This document shows, piece after piece, positions 54,600 through 64,000 of a stretch of 64,000 nucleotides of DNA (its first letter is position 1; each line of letters begins with the position of its first letter). The notes beneath the pieces are model-generated. The model made no database searches and was not told the origin of the DNA. It saw only the letters and a program-made list of their open reading frames with translations. This DNA comes from Boletus sp. NGJ (lineage: Eukaryota > Basidiomycota > Agaricomycetes > Boletales > Boletaceae), in contig JAGTXK010000040.1 in the NCBI GenBank assembly GCA_019096195.1, forward strand, positions 1-64,000, read 5' to 3'. A program made the translations under genes and the position numbers.

Positions 54600-57500
54600 G
54601 GTTTTTTCATTTTTGGTGAAGTTTTCATAAGGGTGAAATAAAGATGCAAATGAAGCAGTGGATAAATCATGAAGCTTGCATGGTGCGGAAGGATATAGAT
54701 GATGGAAATCTTTTACTGCATCCAGTGCAGTATTGATGATTTTATCTATTTCCTATGTACAATCTGTGTTGTCATATCCTTTCCAATGCACTAAATATTC
54801 TAACTTCCTATTCTTCATTCTGGAAATGGCGATAAAATCAACTTCAAACTGTTCTTCCCCTTCTTCATCAATTTCAATAGCATTGAGTCAAGATTTAGGT
54901 TGACCAGGCAACATTTCTCAATATGGTTTAACACGTGAAATATTTACGGTGGAATGAATGTGAACAGAGTTAAAGAGTTTGAGTGTAACGGTGTTTGGAA
55001 GAATCTGAGTGATTGCATAAGATCCTATCCATTTTTGTGTTAACTTCTTCACCATATATGGAAGTTTTAATTTATTGGTGGATAGCCAGACTTGCTGACC
55101 AATAGAATATTCTGGAGCTTCTGATCATTTTTTATCGGAAGAGGTGATTATCCTCTCGTGTGACACTTCAAGTGCTTCTTCTATTTCCTTATGATTATGG
55201 CCTACTTCTCCTGCAAAACCAACAAGGTTCCCTTCAAATCCCATGTGAGGTGCATAGTTTCGTGTGACTTTGAAAGGAACTTCTCCAGTGGCAGTGGTTA
55301 CAGTATTGTTGTGGGAGAATTGTGCCAGTTTTAACCAATCTACCCATTTGTTTTACTTCTTTCCAGCATATGCATGGAGATATTGTTTGAGATCTTGGTT
55401 TATGTGCTCTGTTTGCCCGTCTGTTTGCAGGTGATATGCCATAGTGATTTTTTGTTTAATGCCCAGTAACTTGCAAAGTTCTTGGGTAAACACTAAAACG
55501 AATTGGGGTCCTCAATCAGATACAAGTGTAGAGGGTAGTCCATGTGTACACCAAACATGGTCATGGAATAAGATAGCTAAGTCTTTTAAGGAACAAGTAT
55601 TGTGTGCAGGGATAAAAACGACTTCTTTGGAGAATTGATCAATGATTACACAAATAGCTGTGAAGGAATGTGAAGGTGGTAAACCTGTGATGAAATCTAT
55701 CAAAAGGTCTTCCCATGGTTTCTTTGCCATGGGTAATGGTATAATTTTACCTGCTGGTGCTTTTTGCTTACCCTTCGTGAGGGCACACACTTGATAGTGA
55801 TCTACATATTCTTTAATGTCTTTTGTGACTCCTGGCCATGAGAAATATCAAGAAAGTGTATGTATGGTTTTTGAATGACCTCCATGACCAGCGATGGGAG
55901 AGTTATGACATAATGTTAAGAGTTCAGTATGTAATGATTCTGGAACAAAGATTGTCTTTTTCATTTTTGAAAATATTCAAATCAGAAAAGAAAAGGAAAT
56001 TGTTTATGGCATCGACATTTTGATTTTTTAATTCCTTTTGTAGTTTCATAAAAAAGTCAGAAGAAAGAGAAACATTGTTTATAAAAATAGAGGGAGAAAG
56101 AACAGTAACATTTTGATTGTAATCAATCACAGCATCACCATGATCAGGTCATCGAGATAAAGCATTAGCTCTACCATTTGAAGATCCTGGTTTATACACA
56201 AAGAAATAGTTAAATTCTTGTAAGAGTGCATGCCAGCGTGCTTGTCAACCACTAAGAGTTTGTGGTTTCTTCCAGTATTCCAGATTTTTGTGATCAGTCC
56301 AGATTTCAAATCATTTGCAACCAATTAAATAGTGATGCCACTCTTCCAGTGCCTGAATCACTGCAAATAATTCTTTGTCATAGATAGGATAATTGTGCTC
56401 TGCGCTGTCAAAAGAATGAGAGATAAATATGATTGGTTGCCAGTTACCATCTTTACATAGAGTGGAGAGCACTGCTCCTGTTGCAATGTCCGAGGCATTG
56501 GTTTCCACACATACTTTTTGATTGCAGTTAGGATATGTGAGAAGCAGCGCTTCCGTGAATTTTCTTTTTAAGTTTTTAAAGGCTTGTTATTGATTGGGTC
56601 CCCATTTGAATGGAACATCTTTCTTGGTAAGATCATTCAGAGAATAAGCAATTTCTGCCAAGCCTTCTATGAAACATCTATAATAATTACAAAGTCCAAG
56701 AAATCCTTGTAGTTGTTTTAGTCTTGTGGGAATTGGCCAGTCCATGACCCCTGCCACTTTTTTCAACTGCACCTCCACCCCCTTTTTAGATATGACCATA
56801 CCTAGAAAGCCTACTTTGTCCGCAGAGAAGGTACACTTTTCTGATTTTACGTATAGGTCATTCTCGTGCAAGCAACAGAGAACTTCCTTGACAACCTCCT
56901 CATGTTCTTCTTTAGACTTTCCAGATGTAAATATCATACAGTCGACGATGTAGATAACGACTATCGCATACATGTCATTAAATATATCATTCATCATAGT
57001 TTGAAACATAGGGGGAGAGTTCATTAGTCCGAACTACATTACCATTGGTTCATAAGCACTGATAGGCATTACAAACACCACTTTCCATTCATCACCTTCT
57101 TTGATGCATACATTGTTATATCCCCATCAGAGATCCATTGCTGTAAACATGTCTGCATTCTTGAGCCTGTCAATTAGTTGTGGAATAAGTGGGAGAGGAT
57201 AGGAATTCTTTATGGTGCCTTCATTTAAATATTGGTAATCCATTACCATTCATTTTTTGCTGTCCTTTTTGGGTATAAGGAAGACTGGAGATGTTTGTGG
57301 AGATTTTGAAGGTTTGATATATCCCTTCTTTATTTCTTTCTCAATAAATGCCCTGACTTCTTCCATTTTGATGTCTAAAAGGGGAATAACATGTCCTTTC
57401 TTTGGAGAGAAGTCTTCTTTGAGATCTATGGCATGATTCCAATGTTTTCTTATGGGTATTCTTTGATATTCTTGTTCCAAGAAAACATCTAGAAACTTGT

Positions 57501-57687
57501 GATAAGTTAGTGGTACTTTTTCTTTAAGTCCTTCTTCTATGGTATGTAGGTTGACTGGAGTATAAGAGGAGAAAGGTCCGAGTCCCATAACTTTACAGTA
57601 TGATGTACAGTGAGGAAAAGAGATCATTTGTTTTATCCAATCGATATTGGGATTATGGCAGTAAAGCCAGTCATACCCAATAATCAT
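54600..57687 (-). pseudogene. gypsy-1 copy C pol remnant (chromodomain, integrase, RNase H, RT)
   Basis: Minus-strand fossil. Chromodomain-like remnants at 54700-54900; integrase core at 55512-55790 (LIDFITGLPPSHSFTAICVI); RNase H at 56127-56508 (ETNASDIATGAVLSTLCKDG); RT palm at 56587-57024; RT N-terminal region at 57250-57687. The order matches copy B. A solo LTR5 separates it from the protease and gag parts. Confidence 0.82.
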
Positions 57688-57724
57688 TCAATGGGTTCCG
57701 AGTTTAGATATGTAAGTGGCTATG

Positions 57725-58624
57725 TGAAACGATCACAATCGATATCACCTATTTATTAGTACCCCTACCTACACTTTCGCACTACCTATAGACGATACAC
57801 TCACCTACCCTTCCACTGAACTCCATCCTAGCCTAACACCGCATACACCCCCGTACGCTTTCACTAGTCGTACCCTAGTCGTACCCGCTACAACTACGAC
57901 ACCAAGTAGCTCCATGGCTAAACCCTGGCCTCACAGCCACAAGTAAGGCCCGCATGCCTCTAAACTACGCCCTCCCCCGTGGACCTACCTGATGCAGCGC
58001 TCAGTAGCCACAACACGTGACATAACGCCGTACGATGACAATAACCCCTTTGTCACGTATACGCTCATTACATGCATGACACCTGTAGATAGTACCTGAC
58101 GCAGAGCTCGGTACACTACACCAAGTACTAATCAAGCCCACGCTAGATTAACCCCTAGACAAGACCCGATCCATCACCTGATACGATCCCGTCTCGATAC
58201 CAGATCCAACGATCACCCCATGTGATGCCTCACGCATCACCCTTTCATTTCTTCTTTCGTCCCTCGCTTCCATTCCTATCTATTAGTTCCCCTTTAGATA
58301 TATCACATGTAGCCACACCTAGAGCGTTCCGGACTACATTTTACTTACATGCGCACACCACACGCATCTCATTCCATCATTTCCCTCTTTCGCCATTGGA
58401 CACTAACATTTCCTCGTTCCTGTGATGTCATACCCAGTACCCTACGACATCATAGCATAGCACGGTCCATGCACCACTATTGGTAGTATATAAGTAGCCG
58501 GTAGAGTACCATGTTTCGTTTAGCCTTGAAATTGCCTTTCTCTCTGTCGCATATTGCTTTAGTTAGCAACGCTTCAGATATTAGGTTTAGGTTTCTTTCT
58601 TTTGTTCATTGCAAGTTCCTTTCA
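57725..58624 (+). repeat. Solo LTR, family LTR5, copy b, nested in gypsy-1 copy C
   Basis: 900 bp, TGAAACGATCACAATCG...GTTCCTTTCA, with the exact target duplication CTATG (57720-57724 and 58625-58629). The matching place in copy A (near 1400) is uninterrupted, so this insertion happened after the duplication that made A and C. TATA box GTAGTATATAAGTAG near 58484. Confidence 0.93.
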
Positions 58625-58629
58625 CTATG

Positions 58630-60307
58630 ACTTCATAATGTCCTTGTATTTCCATGATCAGTGTTACCACATGACGAATCGGTCCGATAGCTCCTTCCAA
58701 TCCATCTATGTTATGTATCTTAATCAGGTTTCCAATGTTATAAAAAGGAATACTGTGATGAGTAACATAGTCCTGGTTAATAAATGTATGTGACGCTCCT
58801 GAATCCAAGAGGGATTTGAACCAGTAACACAACCACCGTCCATTAACATTGCATGATACTACTGTCTCAAGTGAGAATTCACTGCCGAATGACAGAGTTG
58901 ATGCTTGGTTTAACATTACTTTAGTGGGTTTATAGATAGACAATATTTTTTGTTGTTTCACAAGGGAATTAAATACACTTAATTCTGGTGCCATGCTCAA
59001 TTGAGACGCCCTTGCAGATTGTATTGATAGTTTATGTAGAACAGAAGATAAATCGGAAATTAGGAAATCATTATCTGTACAATTTGTAAAAGAAGAAGAA
59101 ATAGATTGTTCTGGCTGCTGAGTTCCCTCTTTACTCATTGGTGTTGTCCATTTAAAGCCTCGGCTGCTTGTGCCTTAGCTTCTACCTCAAATTTATCCCT
59201 ATAGTATGCTTCTGCTTCATCTGAAATGTACACCCTTGCTGCTACACTTGGTGCTGCTATAGCTACAGGAGGTGGAGGAAGCGGTCATCCAGAGTAATGT
59301 TGACAGGTTTGGGGCTGGTTAAAAAACGTGGGATATTCATTTTCTTCCATGGATTGCTCTACATATGAGCCTTGGTTCCAATCCCAAATTTGCCTCTGCT
59401 GAGGCAGACAAGCTGTTTGGTGGAAAGGGTTCATTGGGCAATTGGGCTTTATGTGCCCAGGTTTTCCACAGTGGAAACAGGTCCTTGTGTCTTTTGACAG
59501 TCCAGCCTGCTGGACACCTATCTCCATTGGGGCACTGCAACCTGGTTGTGTACCTGTCACTGTAAATTGTGGACAGTATGATCGTTGTGGGGATTGTCCA
59601 TAGGAAGAAGGGAAGGATGATCTTGGAGGATAGCATGAGGGGTTGACAGGAGGACCTCACTCTGTCTGCATCTGCTCAAATGCTCTGCCTATGACTCAAT
59701 ATGATATCACCAAGCCCTCATAGTCATAGATTCTGCCTGGGTTATTTAGGTAAGACCTTTTGTAGATTTTAAAGTCTACGGCCTTTTTTATGAGGATTGT
59801 GGCATGATGATCATTGATCAGTGCCTTCTTTCGTAAGATCTCGAACCTTTGCAGAAACTGATCTATAGGATGTCCATTTTGTTTAAGAGCCTCTAATTTT
59901 TTAAGAGACTTGTGGGAGAGGGTGTCGATACAGAAGTGAGCGCAGATTTGCTCCTGCATCTTCTTCCATGTTGGCCATGCCACATCTCCTTTGGCTGGCA
60001 ACAGGTTTCCTTGTGTGTCTGCTTCTATTGTAAATTCTTCATCCAGATAATGCTCAAGCATAAGCTGAGCAAATCCTTCAGCTTTTTCTTCCAGACACGA
60101 AAGGACAGCAATGTTGAGGATCTTGTTGTTTTTCCATTTTTGTGCGTCGATCCACAGACACAGTTTGATCCACCATATTCTGAAGATCGATTGATTGCCA
60201 TCCCATTTGCTGGGATCAACGATTTTCTTAATGACGCTTTCCTTTTTACGTTCTTGAGTGAGGTCCGCAAGTTTTTGGACAAGGTCGTTGATGTCCATAT
60301 GAGACAT
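58630..60307 (-). pseudogene. gypsy-1 copy C protease and gag remnants
   Basis: Protease region up to 59138 with LLDSGASHTFINQDYV. Gag at 59285-60307 with a CCHC knuckle (CFHCGKPGHIKPNCP) and the N-terminal segment MSHMDINDLVQKLADLTQE. Fossil, broken. Confidence 0.8.
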
Positions 60308-60909
60308 GTTTGGTTATGGTTTTTAGAAGTGAGGTAGATCAGAGGTAAGAGTGATGGATTGCGATTCAATATAGAGCGAAAGCAGAGGAGGGGCATAGAG
60401 GTCTCTGCTTGTTGGGGTTTGCCTTGTAAATTTTCCTTGGTTGGTTTTCTTTCAGCACCTTACTACCCGGTATCTTACAACTGAGTTCTGGAGTGCCTAT
60501 GTAGGAATTGAAGTATAGATTGTTAAAAATGATGGGCAAGTCAGAGGGGGGAACCGGAGTATAACTGTTGTACTACAGACAGGTGTGCACGGAGGAAAGG
60601 CAAGATAAATCCCCTTATCACACTACGTGATGTCACAGGTAATCACATGAACCTGGGTACACTATCGTAGTACCAACGTACACTCAAGTTGGCATCCACT
60701 CAAGAAAGGGGGCTAGTGTACTATGCCCGGTAGCAACTTTATCCTTATTTATAACGCCAGACAAGCATATACAACTAGCATTTCAGCGAGTGCTATACTC
60801 ATCACCGTCAAGTGGTGAATACTACAGATGTCCCTTAAACACTGGGCCTGCATATATGATATTTCCTTAGCTCTGGAGTCCAAGCATTGTGTATACAGTC
60901 TAATCCAAG
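60308..60909 (-). other. gypsy-1 copy C leader and self-primer site
   Basis: A 0.6-kb leader without a supported gene. CAGTCTAATCCA at 60896-60907 is the complement of TGGATTAGACTG inside the LTRs, as in copy B. Confidence 0.7.
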
Positions 60910-61384
60910 TGTTATGAACCTTTTGGAACAAACCACAAGGTTTGGACGATGCTTGTAGGCTACATATGTCCTGGCTCAACAGATGAGGTGGCAAGTCATG
61001 ATCCATACTATGCCAACCCTACAATGACCAGAGTGGCCAAGGCAATGAGTTATTGGAGCAGAATACAAATGGATTAGACTGGGGATTCCAGTCGTCAAAG
61101 TGCTACTTTATATATGTACAAGGATGGTGCACAGACCAGGCTGTGCATGTGATAAATTGCTGTGTATAGTAAGATGGAGATTAATGGGGCTATGTAAGAA
61201 GAGCGGAAATTAAAGAGTTGTGGATTACATGAGATATGATGTCATCTGACATCATAGGTTCTAGACCTTATCATGTGATTGTTTCCACGGTCACATGCAC
61301 AGTCATGTGACTTGAGAAGAAAAGAGTTGATGAAACAAAAAAGTAAGTATTGAAGTGAAAAGTTTGAAAATATTCAATATTATA
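60910..61384 (-). repeat. 5' LTR of gypsy-1 copy C
   Basis: About 475 bp, close to 3663-4140 and 54084-54561. Its outer end lost a few bases compared with copy A. It runs into the duplicated flank. Confidence 0.85.
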
Positions 61385-63185
61385 TTATAGACAGGATAAA
61401 TTTGTGTGCACTTATATCCCATGAATACTACTATCACACACCATTCACCATTTATGTGATTATGAGAATAATATGTGATGTTGTATGCTTGAGTAAGTAA
61501 TGTTTGTCTATAATTTAATCCTAGTCATCTACTAGCTAGCTAATGGTCCTGGTCATTACTAGCTAGTAGATAGTTCTGGTCATTCACAGACTCACAGATG
61601 GTCCTGGCCATGTACTAGCTGGCAGATAAGTCCTGGTTATGTATAATATGATGGATATTTCTGATCATGTCTGTCTACAAGATATGATATTATCTGATAT
61701 GTCATTTTAATAAATATGAACATCACTATAAATGCTCCTATTCAATATATGGCTTTATCTATGTGTGTATCATAATGTTATATTGTGTAAGTGTTTGGAA
61801 ATTTGGTGATGTAATATATAGCATTATCTTTTGTAAAAAAATTTCCTGATGAGATAGCTTGGGATTACAAGGTTGTATGATATATTCATGATGACTATAC
61901 TCAATGCTAGTGTATGTTCTCTACAGAGTCCAAAAGCAGATCTGATGGGAACTATTCCACCATACCTAAAAGGAATTTTCCAGAACTGCTAATTGCAACT
62001 GAGCAATTGAAATCCACCCTATTATGACACTACCCTGGGAAGCAGACATAATAACGTCACTGAATAAATGACTGCCTCTGACTAATGTGAATACTCCAAT
62101 TTTTTACCTATACTTCAGGGACTGGTAGGATAGAATGCTAGCAAAACACTGTCTTATAAATTGACTAGCACTATCTGTTGCTCCCAAATTCATCCATCAA
62201 ACATTTGTTACCACAGTAAGGCAGAATGTTACTTGCCTAGTAATGCTAACAAGGCAATTGTGTAGATGCTTACTTCACCTACCAAATTCACCCACTACCA
62301 TTCAAATGGCACCTTTATTTTTGTGTGGAGCACAAGCTCCCACCTTGAATATATCTTAGAACATGAATTATTGTGTTCACTCCAATCCCACAGCCAAATC
62401 ACCATTTATGCTCATAAATCACCTGATCCTATATTTATTGGACATCTATCTCACATCATCTGCCACTACTATGATTGTGTTGACATCATTATCAAATCAT
62501 CATCAAAATACCATCCCACCTCCACTATGCCATACACCTTATACATCCACAAGGATTGAATAAGCTTAAATCAGATACAAGCTTTAAGTCAGACCATCAT
62601 GTTACAATTTCTTAGGCTGTCCAGGCTAAAGTATTTCAATCCAAATCCTGTTTAGTTCCTACCCATCCATCCATCCATTCCATCCCCTTCTGATTTTGTA
62701 GTATTACAACTTGGAACATGTACAATAGCCATCTTAATCTGCCGATTAGTAGATATATATATTGTTATTGTTACCAGCAAAGTACCTTGCTCAGGCCAGT
62801 AATACTAGGGAAGCTCCATTTCATCCACAAATTTAATATCTACACTACCCTACATACCATCAAAAACAACAGGGAGTGATAGTGTGTAAAGTAATGAATA
62901 TATAGTAGCTTGAGTATTAGTCATAATACCATCAGAACAAATGGCTGAACTCAATAACTCAATTGAATCTATCTGCACATTATGTGCACACCAAAAGTTT
63001 CTTGATCACCTACCATAACTGCCTTCTTGCATGGCCACCTTGTTGACTATGCACATGAAGAACAGCACAACCATTATCCTTTCCAATATCATGCTACTGT
63101 TACAATTGATACTTCTACTGGACCCCAACAAGAACTGCCCACAGTAGAGTGGCATTGTACCTATTGTCGTTGCATCTAACTATAT
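61385..63185. other. Non-coding flank, duplicate of 4141-5946
   Basis: About 98% identical to 4141-5946 in the same orientation, including the short tandem array (61520-61645). No gene supported; the open frame at 62266-62559 is not recognisable and ends earlier than its counterpart. Confidence 0.7.
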
Positions 63186-64000
63186 TGAAACGATCACTGT
63201 TGATACCCATTATTTAACACCACCTTCCTACACCTCCACACTACCTACAGACGATACACTCGCCTACCATTCACCAAGCTCCATCCCCGCTTCACCTCAG
63301 TATACACCTAGAGTAGCCACTCATCGTATCCTTCCTCATATGACACACCACACCACCAAGCACACCCACGTACGCTTTCACTAGCAGTACCCTCGTCATT
63401 GTACCCATTACACCTACAACACCAAGTAGCCTCATGGCCAACCCCGGCGTTCATCGCCACAAGCATAGGCCCGCACACCTCTAAACTACACAACCTCGTA
63501 GACCGTACCTGATGCCGTGCTCGGCACTCTACACCACTGTGACATGCCTGATGCAGTGCTCAGCATTCACACCAAGGATACTAATCAGGAGTCCATCCCC
63601 AGATCCTTGACTCCTCCGCCTAACCCAGATCCTTGGCTCATGCCATAGATCATCCATCATCCTGCCACAAGTACTGATCAAGCAATGCTAGATCAACAAG
63701 CTATTTATCAGGGTACATATCCCGAATGCTCCGACCATCCCGAGTTCCTGACCGGAACCATCCCGAGCATTCCAAGTATTCCGAGCATTCCAACCAAAAC
63801 CATCCCCAGAACCCTCTGGAAGCCCTTCACCTAGATTTCCCCTTCTGTTTCCTTTTTGTCACTATTTACTAAACCTTCGGATATATCACAACGTAGCCAC
63901 ACCCAGAGCGTCATGGACTACATCTCTCTTACATGCACATACCATGCACATCTCATTCCTCCCCTAGATACTTTCGCCATTGAACACTGACACTTTCTCG
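63186..64000 (+). repeat. LTR5 copy c (cut by the window end), duplicate of copy a
   Basis: Starts TGAAACGATCACTGTTGAT after the same TATAT flank as copy a (63181-63185) and follows 5947 onward with a few percent difference to the end of the window. Same insertion event as copy a, copied by the segmental duplication. Confidence 0.88.

Larger units (their letters stand above)
54084..61384 (-). mobile_element. Ty3/gypsy element gypsy-1, copy C (full length, decayed)
   Basis: A 7.3-kb minus-strand element with both LTRs (54084-54561 and 60910-61384), polypurine tract, chromodomain and integrase remnants (54600-55800), RNase H, RT, protease, gag and leader, plus a nested solo LTR5 in the protease region (57725-58624). 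It is a few percent different from copy A and shares its right flank. The left flank GTTAC (54079-54083) and the right flank GTTGT seen in copy A (4141-4145) may be a decayed target duplication. Old, broken in many places (ten or more), with strong loss of CpG relative to copy B. Confidence 0.9.

Noticed and set aside
1-64000. tRNA or rRNA genes, CRISPR arrays, bacterial-type operons
   Set aside because: I saw no tRNA cloverleaf with A and B boxes, no rRNA sequence and no regularly spaced repeats. The repeats present are transposon ends.

Overview
The window reads as a repeat-dense stretch of a filamentous basidiomycete genome, most likely an Agaricomycete (mushroom-forming fungus). Evidence: Ty3/gypsy chromoviruses of fungal type, Tc1/mariner and pogo DNA transposons, a DUF6570/PIF1-type Helitron, a large DDE-transposase-like gene family and a DUF6698-like family that I know mainly from Agaricomycetes, and short (about 50-95 bp) GT-AG introns. 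I cannot name the species. Only one gene looks like an ordinary host gene, a spliced P-loop NTPase/nuclease-like (Crinkler-type) gene at 15.67-18.68 kb. Nearly everything else is transposable element, many nested inside one another.

Layout. 1-7.0 kb: end of a Tc1/mariner copy, decayed gypsy-1 copy A (minus strand), duplicated non-coding sequence, and a solo LTR (LTR5). 7.3-15.1 kb: a solo-LTR-like repeat (LTR4) split by gypsy-1 copy B, the youngest and most complete LTR element here. 15.1-19.8 kb: the host-like gene and a pyrimidine-rich tract. 19.8-26.1 kb: the 3' half of an older element, gypsy-2, with an extra gene running antisense between its chromodomain and its 3' LTR. 26.1-27.5 kb: Tc1/mariner copy 1. 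27.5-43.3 kb: part of a DDE-type gene (minus strand), a decayed Helitron holding a solo LTR3 and an LTR4 with a pogo element inside it, and unrecognised remnants. 43.3-47.0 kb: the 5' half of gypsy-2 in the opposite orientation. 47.0-48.8 kb: a mariner end fragment, a 276-bp inverted duplicate, and mariner copy 2. 48.8-54.1 kb: the rest of the DDE-type gene and a DUF6698-like gene, both riddled with solo LTRs. 54.1-64.0 kb: gypsy-1 copy C and its right flank, a direct duplicate of 0.13-7.0 kb.

The central structural story is an inversion. The two gypsy-2 halves and the two DDE-gene halves are each complementary parts, in opposite orientation, and both breakpoints lie at two inverted mariner copies. 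The mariner cores are almost identical although their arms have diverged by about 5%. The simplest reading is a roughly 19-kb inversion through ectopic recombination between mariners, leaving a 276-bp inverted duplicate (27540-27815 and 47091-47366).

Other points of interest: gypsy-1 has a primer site complementary to its own predicted transcript start (self-priming, as in Tf1); both mariner copies carry an uninterrupted transposase frame that lacks the first catalytic Asp region; older gypsy-1 copies have lost CpG sites compared with copy B; and eight solo LTRs have exact 5-bp target duplications.
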